The notes beneath the pieces are model-generated. The model ran no database searches and was not told where the DNA came from. It was given only the letters and a program-made list of their open reading frames with translations. From an uncultured Lachnospiraceae bacterium (lineage in GTDB: Bacteria; Bacillota; Clostridia; Lachnospirales; Lachnospiraceae), in assembly GCA_910584915.1 (NCBI GenBank), contig CAJUDM010000010.1:57898-121897 (forward strand): 64,000 nucleotides of DNA. Reading direction: 5' to 3'. Position 1 is the stretch's first letter; every line of letters starts with the position of its first letter. This document shows, piece by piece, positions 1 through 8,194 of the stretch. A program made the translations under genes and the position numbers.

Positions 1-188
1 CAGTACACTCCTCATGAAGAGAATTTACTGCTGCGTCGCATCAGCAAATCCTCTTGTGCACTGTGCGGCCTCATGCTGTTTTCCAGTGCCGCATGAGACC
101 TTACAGTACACTCCTCATGAAGAGAATTTACTGCTGCGTCGCATCAGCAAATCCTCTTATGCACTGTGCGGCCTCATGCTGTTTTCCA
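1..188. repeat. Two direct copies of an 85-bp unit, period 103 bp
   Basis: Copies at about 1-85 and 104-188 differ by one base that I can see (TTGTGCA versus TTATGCA). They are separated by 18 bp. Each contains the core CACTGTGCGGCCTCATGCTG. A diverged core is present at about 42393-42420 next to ftsY, so this is a dispersed intergenic repeat. Because unit 1 begins at the first base of the window, more copies could lie upstream. Short frames in it read the same peptide twice and look non-coding. From the end of the second copy to 276 I see nothing else recognisable. Confidence 0.8.
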
Positions 189-276
189 TCCTTCCAAATT
201 ATTTTATATTTTCCCACATCCACACTTCCTGATACGCGCCCGCTGCCCCCGATGCTGATTCATACCACAGCCCTGC

Positions 277-1110
277 CTACTTTAAAGTATGCAGAAACTC
301 CTCAAAACAAACGCCGTCCGTGAGAGGGATCCCCATCTCGATCGACCGTTGTATACATTTTTTGATAAACCTGCCCGCCTTTTTCACAGACTGCTCAAAG
401 GGCACGCCGTTCACCGCGTCCGCCGCTATGATCGAAGCGAAGATATCTCCCGTGCCGCTCCTCTGGGTTCCCGCCCTGATCGTGCGGAAAATCCTGGGTT
501 CCCTCCCCTTTTCATAACAGTAGTTTGCGATGAATTCCCCCTGAATGATCCCGGTGATGACCACCTTCTTTGGCCCCATCTCAGAAAGCCGCTCCGCCAG
601 CCACAAAAGCCTCTTTCTGGTCCATTTTTCCTCATAGGGTATATCGGCCAGGATACAGGCCTCGGTCAGATTCGGCGTGATGATATCCGCCCAGGGAATC
701 AGTTCCCGCATCTTCAGGCAGGTCTCCATGGAATAAGTGGGATACATCTTTCCGTAATCTCCCATCACGGGGTCGACAACAACTACCGTATCTTTATCCT
801 TAAAGTGCTCAAAAAATCCTTCCACGATATCGATCTGCTCCGGCGAGCCCAGAAAGCCGCTGCAGATCCCCTGAAAATGCAGTTCCAGCTTTTCCCATTC
901 CCTCATGTAAGGGCGCATTCTCTCCGTAAAATCTTCCAGGTAAAAAGACTGAAAGCCTGTATGATTGGAAAAAACCGCTGTTGGCACAAAACAGCACTGT
1001 ATTTTCATTGCGGAAATGATCGGCAGTTCTACGGCAATAGAACATCTGCCGAACCCTGACAGATCGTTGATGGCCGCCAGCTTCTTCTGACTGTCACGAA
1101 TCTTCCCCAT
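277..1110 (-). CDS. Pyridoxamine/pyridoxal kinase-like protein (PfkB/ribokinase superfamily)
   Basis: Probably phosphorylates pyridoxal or pyridoxamine in cytosolic vitamin B6 salvage. The 277-residue product starts MGKIRDSQKK and has the PdxY/PdxK-type opening INDLSGFGRCSI, then DPVMGDYGKMY in the nucleotide-binding half and the anion-hole/catalytic motif RSGTGDIFASI near residue 225. Length fits the family (about 275-290). The start at 1110 is chosen because AGAGGAG lies just upstream; an in-frame extension to 1206 has no better site and reads as non-coding. It is monocistronic, and 540 bp separate it from the next gene. Phosphomethylpyrimidine kinase is an alternative within the same superfamily, but the N-terminal motif favours the pyridoxamine kinase branch. 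Confidence 0.85.
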   Translation of the reverse strand: MGKIRDSQKKLAAINDLSGFGRCSIAVELPIISAMKIQCCFVPTAVFSNHTGFQSFYLEDFTERMRPYMREWEKLELHFQGICSGFLGSPEQIDIVEGFFEHFKDKDTVVVVDPVMGDYGKMYPTYSMETCLKMRELIPWADIITPNLTEACILADIPYEEKWTRKRLLWLAERLSEMGPKKVVITGIIQGEFIANYCYEKGREPRIFRTIRAGTQRSGTGDIFASIIAADAVNGVPFEQSVKKAGRFIKKCIQRSIEMGIPLTDGVCFEEFLHTLK

Positions 1111-1650
1111 GGTGTCTCCTCTCTTTTCACGTTCTGTCCGCCGGCAAACTTTACCCCGTAAATTGCCGGGTTTAAAAAGCGCTTCTCTAATTGCCTCCCT
1201 GGTCATTTTACCACATTTTTAGAAAAAAGAAATATACAGATGCATTTTTTACAGGGTTGTCGTTTCATAAATAAGTGACAGTCCGTCCTTCAGGTTTCAC
1301 TATTCCATGTGTTCTCCGAACACATTATGCGCAGCACCTGCATAACTCGCAGGATTGTTTACAGAAAAATTTTACCCGCGGGTAAGCAGATGGCTGAACT
1401 GTCCCCTGCCTCCCGATGTTTTCAACTTGACAGAATTAAGACATTACAATAAACTTTTCTTAGTTTATTGTAATGATCATCCGATAAAGTTACTCCTGTC
1501 AGTAGTTTTTAGTTTGTCTTCCTCAAAGTACATCAGGAGATTTTTATGCTGACAATAACAGAGTATTTGAATAAAGTTTTTGAAAGATGAGTTGTAAGAA
1601 GATTTTGCCGCCAGAGACAATAGTAAATAAAATATCACTATAAGGAGAAC
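1111..1650. other. Long intergenic region with promoter, 13-bp inverted repeat and a palindrome
   Basis: This 540-bp region between divergent genes contains no convincing coding frame. It holds a perfect 14-bp palindrome TTACCCGCGGGTAA at 1372-1385 and a sigma-A-like promoter overlapped by an inverted repeat at 1427-1474 (listed separately), leaving an untranslated leader of roughly 190 nt before the gene at 1651. The leader is AT-rich with no riboswitch that I recognise. Confidence 0.6.
1427..1474 (+). promoter_or_regulatory. Sigma-A promoter overlapped by a perfect 13-bp inverted repeat
   Basis: The -35 TTGACA is at 1427-1432, with a 17-bp spacer and -10 TAAACT at 1450-1455. ATTACAATAAACT at 1443-1455 and AGTTTATTGTAAT at 1462-1474 form a perfect inverted repeat with a 6-nt loop whose left arm contains the -10 box. 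A repressor bound here would block transcription of the downstream gene; alternatively the RNA hairpin acts near the 5' end. The pairing is direct observation; the operator role is inferred. Confidence 0.6.
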
Positions 1651-2289
1651 ATGATCATGGGAATTGACTGGGAAGATATTCTTGATGCAGAGGGGGAGTA
1701 TTTGGCAGATGCATATGAAGCAGATGCGTATGAGCCGGATCCATATAAAGCAGCAGATAAAGCGCTTAAAGCATATGAAGCAGATAAAGCAGATGCGCAT
1801 AAAGCATCGCGTTATACGCATGCAGATCAGAAAGATTACTGTGCGGGTATCTGGCGGGGGACAAATGTCCGCTTCAAAAAAACATTCGGTGATCATACAT
1901 TTACAGAAGAGGAATGTGCGAAACTATTGGCCGATGAAGTTATTGAATTCTCTGCCACAGCTAATAATGGAAAGAAGTATACAGCAAAAGGCAAGTTGGA
2001 CTATTCAAGGTATAAAGGCCATACATATGTTGGCTTTAATTTGGTAAATTCGAAGAATTATTGTTCAGGTACCTGGCGTGGGATAAATATCCGCTTCAAA
2101 AAGACATTCAGTGATCATACGTTTACAGAGGAGGAATGTGCGAAACTATTGGCCGACGAAGTTATTGAATTCCCTGTTACAGTCAGAACGGGAACAGAAT
2201 ATACCGTAAAGGGCAAGCTGAAAGATTACGAGTATAATGGCCATAAGTATGTTAGCTTTAAAGTTTCCCCTTCAAAAATTGCCAGGTAA
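1651..2289 (+). CDS. Small protein with two copies of a W-x-G...FKKTF...FTEEE repeat module
   Basis: I do not recognise a named function. The 212-residue product has an acidic, Tyr/Ala-rich N-terminus built from imperfect repeats of DAYEA/KAYEADKA (about residues 15-50). Two copies of a roughly 70-residue module follow, each with a Trp-Arg-Gly start, RFKKTF, DHTFTEEECAKLLADE, and ending in GHxYVxF. The module resembles the repeats appended to topoisomerases and primases of conjugative elements (F-x-x-H-x-F-T-x-x-E-x-x-x-L-L), but here it stands alone. The two copies are also very similar at DNA level, so the duplication looks recent. AAGGAG lies 3 nt before the first ATG (1651) and 9 nt before the second (1657), so 1657 may be the true start. 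A strong terminator follows directly. Confidence 0.7.
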   Translation: MIMGIDWEDILDAEGEYLADAYEADAYEPDPYKAADKALKAYEADKADAHKASRYTHADQKDYCAGIWRGTNVRFKKTFGDHTFTEEECAKLLADEVIEFSATANNGKKYTAKGKLDYSRYKGHTYVGFNLVNSKNYCSGTWRGINIRFKKTFSDHTFTEEECAKLLADEVIEFPVTVRTGTEYTVKGKLKDYEYNGHKYVSFKVSPSKIAR

Positions 2290-2316
2290 AATGTGTAAGT
2301 TTTCTGATTACTTTTC

Positions 2317-2362
2317 AGGGTGTCCCCGTCATTTACGTTTTTGGGGACACCCTCTTTTATTT
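2317..2362 (+). terminator. Rho-independent terminator between convergent genes
   Basis: AGGGTGTCCCC (2317-2327) pairs perfectly with GGGGACACCCT (2343-2353), followed on the plus strand by CTTTTATTTT. It ends the gene at 1651-2289; the minus-strand gene ending at 2368 may share the hairpin. Confidence 0.9.
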
Positions 2363-2367
2363 TCTGC

Positions 2368-5300
2368 TTATTTTTTATTCAGCTTGCCCGCCGCCTCCAG
2401 GATTTCTTTCCCGGTCAGATACTTCTTCCCGTTTTGCATAACCGCATCCGCCAGACGTTTCACTGCATCCCGATTCGCCTCAATAATGCCTGCTGCCTCT
2501 TTCATCTGTTCAGATAAAATCCGGTTGATAAGCCCATTTGCCTTTTCGTTATATATAAGCTCTTCTTCTCCGATCACAGCCAATCCGATTTCCTGTTCAT
2601 ACATCCCAAGCTTACACACCATACCTCTGGCAATACATGTGGCAGCAGCCAGATCAGAGGATGCGCCGGATGTCAGGCCATATTGAAATACCAGTTCTGC
2701 CGCCCTGCCTCCCAATGCCGCACAGATTCTTTCCAGCAGATATTCTTTGGACGGGCACCCCTCCTCTATTTCAGTCTGCGTATATCCCCCGTGATCGCCC
2801 CTCGCCACAATGCTCATATAGCCGGGCACCTCACCATAGTACAGATAGATCAGGGCATGGCCTGCTTCGTGATATGCGGTACTCTCTATCTCCTTTTGGG
2901 AAATGATAACCTTTTCTTCGCCCATGCTGCATTTTTCAAACATCTCATCAAACAGGTCGTCATCAATAATACGTCCCGACCGAATCCCCTCCCGCAGAGC
3001 TGCCTCAACTACCTGCTCAAGCTTTGCCGGACACAGTCTCTCAGATCTGACAACAATGCTCTCCAGTTTTTCATCAGAAACATCAAACATATCGCTCTGC
3101 TTTTTGATGTTTTTTTCCAGCAGCCACCTTCTTCCTTTTTTATCCAGATAGCCCATATCGAAGGTTCTGTCAAAACGGCGTTGAAGAGCGGAATCAATTT
3201 TATTTCCATGATTCGTTGCAGCCATGACAAACACCGGCTTATCGTCCGTTTTTTTAAACCCATCCATCTCGATCAGCAACGCGTTCAGAACCGGGTTGGG
3301 CAAATTTGAGTATCCGCGCTCCATACCTACGGCATCAATCTCATCGATAAACAGGATCGCAGGCGCATATTTTCTCGCGATACGAAATACATCCTGTACC
3401 TTCTCAGAACCTCCGTTAAACAACTCACTCGCGCTGACGGACAGAAAATTCAACCCGGATTCCGAAGCAGCGACCTTTGCCAGAAGGGTTTTTCCGGTCC
3501 CGGGAAGGCCATACAACAGAATTCCCCTCGGCTTCACGCCTTTCTTATTATACTTCCTAGGATTCTGGAGATAATGAATGAAAAATTCCATCTCCTTTTT
3601 GAGATCCCCGGACACATAAATATCATCCCAGCTTTTATGCGGACGCAGATCCTCGGACAGCATGGAAGCCCGATCCTCGGACTCCACTGCCGCCTCCAGC
3701 CTGAAATCACAGAAAATGATACTGCCGATATGATTTTTTTCATCCAATTCAATTCTGGTTTTATACGTCAGAACCTGGTGCCGCGCTGTCAATGTCTCCA
3801 TCACCGTCTGACAGCATACGTCCAGATAGGACTGCTCCAGCTGGCTTCTGAAATAATCGCGCTCAATAAATCCTGAAGCCCCTCGTCTCATCAGGGCATT
3901 TTTTTCTTTTTCCGTATAGCCGCGTCCACGGCTTCCGTCTAAAATATATATCGGGATTTCTCTGTCTTCCTCCCGAAGTTTTGAGAAAGCCTCCCGCCCG
4001 AGCGTTCCGGCATCCACAATGCTCAACCCGTTTCCCGCATTTTCAAGGCCGTACAGGTAATCAATGACGACAAAAAGAACATTTTCCTTATGGATCATCT
4101 CCATAAACTCTTTGATATCCACCGTGTTCTTCACGCATACATTGTTATTTTTTATCTTTTCAACCGGCACATATTCCACTGCTCCGAAGACAGGGACCAC
4201 ACAGTCCCTTTCTCCGAGGTAAAAATCCCTGATTTCCTCTGTGGCGTCCTCCAGATCACATTTCCACTCGATCCTTCTTCCCCCATCGTTTTCATCCGGT
4301 CCCTGCCTGTCCTCCAGCAGTTTCAAAAACTTACGTATTTCCCTGTCAGTAAGTTTATCTGCTATCTCGGAAGCATTTCTGGCATCTGCGCTTCCCCCCA
4401 TAGAATACAACACGGTCCTCGCCAGGTTCTCCTTTCCCTGACTCAGCTCATAGCCATATTTTTTCTTCAGTCTTTTAAAATGATCATCTACACTCTTCTC
4501 CACCAGCTTTAAAGTCGTATCTGCCTTTAAATGGTTCATCATGATAACTGTATAGGAAGACATCCTCGAAAGTATTTCCGGCGGAAAATACGGCTCCTTT
4601 GTCTCCGGATTTTTATCCTTCCCCAGCGCGTCTATCAACACTCTCTCCGAAAGCATTGTAAGATTTTCATTTCGCGCGTCAAGGTAGAGCTGTCTGCCCG
4701 CATTGGTCGTAAAAAAAATGATAGTATTTTTACATGATACATCCCGCTGATTATATTTATCCTCGCAGATTCCGTCATCCAAAATCTGTAAAAACATTCG
4801 TATGACGTTGATATGTGCTTTTTCTATTTCATCGAACAAAAGAACACATTTCGGATTTTTAAACACAAATTCGGTGAGTATGCCCGGTTCCGAGTCCCTC
4901 CAGGTCGGGGCAAAACCGAGCAATTCCTGTAGGGCTTCTCTGCTGGAATATCCCGACATGTCAAAACGTTGAAAAGGAATCCCCAGCCTGTAAGCAAACT
5001 GCTGCGCCATAAAAGTCTTCCCCACCCCCGGAGGTCCCGCTAAAAGGTAGGCGCTTCTAGGCCCTCTCCTGTTCGGCACAAGGCGCGCTTTCAATTCCGT
5101 ATTAAAATATGCCTCGCTCAGCCTCTCGATCGCTGCATCCTGTCCGCAGATCAGTTGTTTCAGTTCCGTTTCTACGGCTTCAGCCTCCATAAAAATCTGC
5201 CGGATGGAAACCTCATCCTCCACTTTCTGAATTTCTGACAGCTTCGGCTCCGGGTATGTGCGCAGCATCCGCGTCACAAAGGAAGATACGGCAGCCACAT

Positions 5301-6072
5301 CGTATCCAATAGCATTGTTTTCCTTTTTGCGGCGATAAACAGCAGTCAGCCTGTTTAAATTCACATCGGAGAGACATCTGTTCAGTTTTTTTCTGAGTTT
5401 ATCTGCCGCAGATGCTCTGGCGCTGTCACTCTCCTCAAAGTCCTTAATTATCTCAATATACTCCCTCATATCTTTTGCCATCTTCCAGTATCCCGTCGGC
5501 ACATCAGGAGTGTTTCTGTTTGCAGCTAACCACTTGCTATATTCTTCCTCATTGTCTTCCATACCCTCTTCTTCCTGCTCTCCCTTGTCAGAAAAAAACT
5601 TCGGATTTTCCGTATCAGGCTTATCGCCAAAAGGCAGATAGCCATCCATCTCCCGGCTCACATCCTCCTCTTCTGAAAAAAACTCCGGCTCTTCCGGTTC
5701 AGGCCCGGCACCGAAAGGCAGATAGCCATCCATCTCCCGGCTCACATCCTCCTCTTCTGAAAAAAACTCCGGCTCTTCCGATTCAGGCCCGGCACCGAAG
5801 GGCAGATAGCCATCCTCCTCCCAGCTTGCATCTTTCAAATAGTCGGCGCTCTCACCCAGATACACCAGATCCTCCAGATATTCTTTCGCTTCTTTTATGG
5901 CATGCCGCAGACTGCCGGGCACATCTTCCGCTTCATTCTCAAACTCGCTCCGATATTCAAAACGGCGGAATTTTGAATTCGGATACTTGTTTGTCTGCTC
6001 AAAGCATTTCAGCCATTCATTAAAAATCCCTGTTTTTCTTCCTCTTTTTACCGCGTAAATCATTTTTTTCAT
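2368..6072 (-). CDS. Multidomain AAA+ protease: RNase H1-type hybrid-binding domain + Clp-like AAA+ + receiver-like domain + FtsH-like AAA+/M41 peptidase
   Basis: A 1234-residue protein with no membrane segment. (1) Residues 4-50 match the viroplasmin/RNase H1 hybrid-binding domain (IYAVKRGRKTGIFNEW), which in RNase H1 binds RNA/DNA hybrid or dsRNA. (2) Residues about 84-165 are acidic 28-residue tandem repeats containing MDGYLPFG. (3) Residues about 310-530 are a ClpA/B-type AAA+ module: Walker A GPPGVGKT (about 345), Walker B VLLFDEIEKAH, sensor FFTTNAG. (4) Residues about 630-760 resemble a response-regulator receiver (VVIDYLYG, IPIYILDG, GASGFIERD). (5) From about 820 an FtsH-like AAA+ has GLPGTGKT (855-862), ILFIDEIDAVG and SRH arginines QRRFDR, then the M41 protease with HEAGH (1068-1072) and the third zinc ligand Asp in SGASSDL (about 1140). 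All catalytic residues appear intact. ATP-dependent proteolysis is well supported; the nucleic-acid trigger and target are unknown. It is monocistronic. AGGAG lies 10 nt before the start, with a second ATG three codons on. Confidence 0.85.
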   Translation of the reverse strand: MKKMIYAVKRGRKTGIFNEWLKCFEQTNKYPNSKFRRFEYRSEFENEAEDVPGSLRHAIKEAKEYLEDLVYLGESADYLKDASWEEDGYLPFGAGPESEEPEFFSEEEDVSREMDGYLPFGAGPEPEEPEFFSEEEDVSREMDGYLPFGDKPDTENPKFFSDKGEQEEEGMEDNEEEYSKWLAANRNTPDVPTGYWKMAKDMREYIEIIKDFEESDSARASAADKLRKKLNRCLSDVNLNRLTAVYRRKKENNAIGYDVAAVSSFVTRMLRTYPEPKLSEIQKVEDEVSIRQIFMEAEAVETELKQLICGQDAAIERLSEAYFNTELKARLVPNRRGPRSAYLLAGPPGVGKTFMAQQFAYRLGIPFQRFDMSGYSSREALQELLGFAPTWRDSEPGILTEFVFKNPKCVLLFDEIEKAHINVIRMFLQILDDGICEDKYNQRDVSCKNTIIFFTTNAGRQLYLDARNENLTMLSERVLIDALGKDKNPETKEPYFPPEILSRMSSYTVIMMNHLKADTTLKLVEKSVDDHFKRLKKKYGYELSQGKENLARTVLYSMGGSADARNASEIADKLTDREIRKFLKLLEDRQGPDENDGGRRIEWKCDLEDATEEIRDFYLGERDCVVPVFGAVEYVPVEKIKNNNVCVKNTVDIKEFMEMIHKENVLFVVIDYLYGLENAGNGLSIVDAGTLGREAFSKLREEDREIPIYILDGSRGRGYTEKEKNALMRRGASGFIERDYFRSQLEQSYLDVCCQTVMETLTARHQVLTYKTRIELDEKNHIGSIIFCDFRLEAAVESEDRASMLSEDLRPHKSWDDIYVSGDLKKEMEFFIHYLQNPRKYNKKGVKPRGILLYGLPGTGKTLLAKVAASESGLNFLSVSASELFNGGSEKVQDVFRIARKYAPAILFIDEIDAVGMERGYSNLPNPVLNALLIEMDGFKKTDDKPVFVMAATNHGNKIDSALQRRFDRTFDMGYLDKKGRRWLLEKNIKKQSDMFDVSDEKLESIVVRSERLCPAKLEQVVEAALREGIRSGRIIDDDLFDEMFEKCSMGEEKVIISQKEIESTAYHEAGHALIYLYYGEVPGYMSIVARGDHGGYTQTEIEEGCPSKEYLLERICAALGGRAAELVFQYGLTSGASSDLAAATCIARGMVCKLGMYEQEIGLAVIGEEELIYNEKANGLINRILSEQMKEAAGIIEANRDAVKRLADAVMQNGKKYLTGKEILEAAGKLNKK
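5557..5860 (-). repeat. 84-bp coding tandem repeat inside the AAA+ protease gene
   Basis: Units begin at 5641, 5725 and 5809 in plus-strand coordinates, with a degenerate unit at 5557-5640. The 5641 and 5725 units are nearly identical. Because 84 is a multiple of three, copy-number change keeps the frame and alters only the length of the acidic 28-residue linker. Confidence 0.85.
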
Positions 6073-6436
6073 TGTCCGGCTTCTCCTGTCATCATCTGTT
6101 CTCTATCTATGTAAACCTGATTTCATCCTCAGATATCTTCCTCTGCCACATAGCATGTCTTCTCGGTACTGTTGTTTCCTTCCCTGCGCTTAAACCCGGT
6201 GTTGCGGCTTCGCCCGCATTCATTATACCGAATATTTGTTCCCATATCAATATCTTTCTCCCTCTGAATCAGGGTTGGTGCAGCAGTTCAGCCCTCAGGT
6301 ATCACTGTTACAGGTTGACTTCTATAGATCGTTCCGGTTCAGCCCCTCCGAAAAAGATATGGATGAACTACCGGAAAAAGTATGATAAAATATGATAGAA
6401 TAAGTGACATAAAAAACGAAAAGGATATAAGATGTT
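6073..6436. other. Divergent intergenic region, AAA+ protease / tmcAL
   Basis: The 364 bp between the two divergent starts contain no convincing gene. A stretch TATGATAAAATATGATAGAAT at about 6380-6400 is a plausible plus-strand -10 region for tmcAL, but I cannot pair it with a good -35. Two weakly similar segments (about 6188-6210 and 6262-6295) resemble diverged duplicates. Confidence 0.35.
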
Positions 6437-7843
6437 ATGAACATTCTGGGCGTTATCGCGGAGTTCAATCCGCTCCACACCGGGCATGAATATCTGATCA
6501 GGCATCTGCGCCGGGAGACCGGAGCGGCGTTTTGTGTTGTCGTCATGAGCGGGGACTATGTACAGCGCGGGGAGCCAGCCTTTTTCCCAAAATCACTGCG
6601 GACACGCGCCGCCCTGTTGTCCGGCGCCGATCTTGTGCTGGAACTGCCCGTATCGATTTCCACAGGCAGCGCGGAATATTTTGCACAGGGAGCGGTCTCT
6701 CTTCTCGATCATCTGGGATGTGTCAGCCATCTCGGTTTCGGCAGTGAGAGCGGCAAGGTGCGCGGCTTTCTGCTCGCCGGAGAGATGTTATCCGAAGAGC
6801 CGGATGCCTACCGGAACTTTCTGCGCAAATTTCTGAATGCCGGCATGAGTTTTCCGAAGGCGCGGTATGAAGCCCTGTCCCTGTTTCTGAAGACGGTATA
6901 CGGCATGTCCGAACATGAAAACAGCCTGCACAATAAACTCCCCGGCAGACGCCCCTTGACACCACCGGATATACAGGATATCCTCATTTCCCTGGAGAGC
7001 CCCAACAATATCCTTGGCGCAGAGTATTGTAAAGCACTCTATAAGCTGCGCTCCTCCATTGTCCCGGTCACTGTAAGGCGCCTTGGATCGGGTTATCACG
7101 AAGCCTTACATTCCGCCGGAGAATACTCCTGCACCGATAATGCTTCTGATATAGACGGAAAATCCTCCCCGGCAGCGCCGCCCTCTCAAACCGGTACGAT
7201 GTCATCGCCGCAGTACGCCTCCGCCTCCGGGCTGCGAAAAGCCTTTCTCTCCTCCCTCAATGAGGATGATAGAGATAATTTTTTCCAGCATTATGTGCCG
7301 GATGCCTGCCAAAGCCTTTATTCAGAAGCCCTGGATCAAAAACAATATGTGACCTTCGATGCCTTGTATTTGCCGCTCTACTATACTCTGCAATATACTG
7401 ACGGGGAAACCCTCAACCGGTATCAGGATGTGACGCCGGCGTTTTCCGACCGGCTCCTTCAGGTATTCCGCCAGTGTTCTTCCGTCACGGAACTCTGCGC
7501 CGCCATGAAAACCAAAAACCTGACTTCCACCAGGATAAGCCGCTCCCTCCTCCATATCCTGCTTCGTATCACAAAGGAGGATGTGGCGCAGGAAAAAAGG
7601 CAGGGAGCCGCTCTCTACGCCCGCATTCTGGGCTTTCGCAGACAGGCACAGCCTCTTCTCTCCGAGATCAGACGCCGCGCATCCATCCCTCTCATCTCCA
7701 AGCTGGCGGATGCACCAAACTATTTATCTCCGCCTGCCCTCGCCCAGCTTGAGCGCACAATAAAAGCTTCCGAACTGTACCGGGCAGCTCTGCCCGGCAC
7801 AAGTCCCGGAAGCGAATATACACAAAACATCATCATTCTGTGA
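6437..7843 (+). CDS. tmcAL: tRNA(Met) cytidine acetate ligase TmcAL (YlbM family nucleotidyltransferase)
   Basis: TmcAL forms N4-acetylcytidine at the wobble position of elongator tRNA(Met), using acetate and ATP through an acetyl-adenylate. The 468-residue product opens with MNILGVIAEFNPLHTGH, containing the nucleotidyltransferase NPxHxGH signature (residues 11-17), followed by MSGDYVQRGEP and the SGADLVLELP and FGSES motifs typical of the family. It is about 50 residues longer than B. subtilis TmcAL; the excess appears as a Ser/Pro/Ala-rich insertion near residues 232-262. The start is preceded by AAAAGGA with rather long spacing. It stands alone between a divergent and a convergent neighbour. 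Confidence 0.9.
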   Translation: MNILGVIAEFNPLHTGHEYLIRHLRRETGAAFCVVVMSGDYVQRGEPAFFPKSLRTRAALLSGADLVLELPVSISTGSAEYFAQGAVSLLDHLGCVSHLGFGSESGKVRGFLLAGEMLSEEPDAYRNFLRKFLNAGMSFPKARYEALSLFLKTVYGMSEHENSLHNKLPGRRPLTPPDIQDILISLESPNNILGAEYCKALYKLRSSIVPVTVRRLGSGYHEALHSAGEYSCTDNASDIDGKSSPAAPPSQTGTMSSPQYASASGLRKAFLSSLNEDDRDNFFQHYVPDACQSLYSEALDQKQYVTFDALYLPLYYTLQYTDGETLNRYQDVTPAFSDRLLQVFRQCSSVTELCAAMKTKNLTSTRISRSLLHILLRITKEDVAQEKRQGAALYARILGFRRQAQPLLSEIRRRASIPLISKLADAPNYLSPPALAQLERTIKASELYRAALPGTSPGSEYTQNIIIL

Positions 7844-7907
7844 GGGTGAAAAACATTGTCCGGCTAAGTATGGTGTATCGCGTTACTATTGATATTGTTT
7901 TCAAAAA

Positions 7908-8180
7908 TCACCTTTTTGCGTCCTGCGCCCTGAGCATCCCGCTGATCTCCGGCACAGTCTTCCCGCTCTCCCGCTGGGCGCGTATCCATTCCACACGCTT
8001 AACGCTCTCCTCCCGCCTGTATCTTCTTGTCAGATTCTGTTCCGCCTGCTCAAAGGGGAGCATATTTTCCTCCGTATAAAATTTTAACGTACTGTACCGA
8101 CAGCCCGTCAGCCTTGCCAGTTCACCGATCGTCACATACTCGGATGCGAGGATTTTCTCCATTGTTCTTTGTCTTGACAT
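7908..8180 (-). CDS. Small MerR-type helix-turn-helix protein
   Basis: A 90-residue protein whose first half, YVTIGELARLTGCRYSTLKFY, reads as a MerR-family winged helix-turn-helix; RRYRREESVKRVEWI continues the MerR wing. It has no long C-terminal coiled coil or effector domain, so it is a minimal MerR/excisionase-like DNA-binding protein. It starts 14 nt after the stop of the larger hypothetical gene upstream (8195-9226), so the two are probably cotranscribed. A start at 8162 (MEKILASE) is possible. Target unknown. Confidence 0.7.
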   Translation of the reverse strand: MSRQRTMEKILASEYVTIGELARLTGCRYSTLKFYTEENMLPFEQAEQNLTRRYRREESVKRVEWIRAQRESGKTVPEISGMLRAQDAKR

Positions 8181-8194
8181 AACGTTTTCTCTTT

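Noticed and set aside
1..188. Possible start of a CRISPR array
   Set aside because: The repeated unit is about 85 bp with an 18-bp spacer, the reverse of CRISPR proportions, and no cas gene is present.
1664..2047. Lys/Met/Gln-rich frame inside the gene at 1651
   Set aside because: It is a shadow in another frame of a gene with a ribosome site, conserved repeats and a terminator.
2368..6072. Ordinary FtsH or ordinary Clp ATPase
   Set aside because: There are no membrane helices as in FtsH, and both Clp-type and FtsH-type modules plus an N-terminal hybrid-binding-like domain are in one frame.
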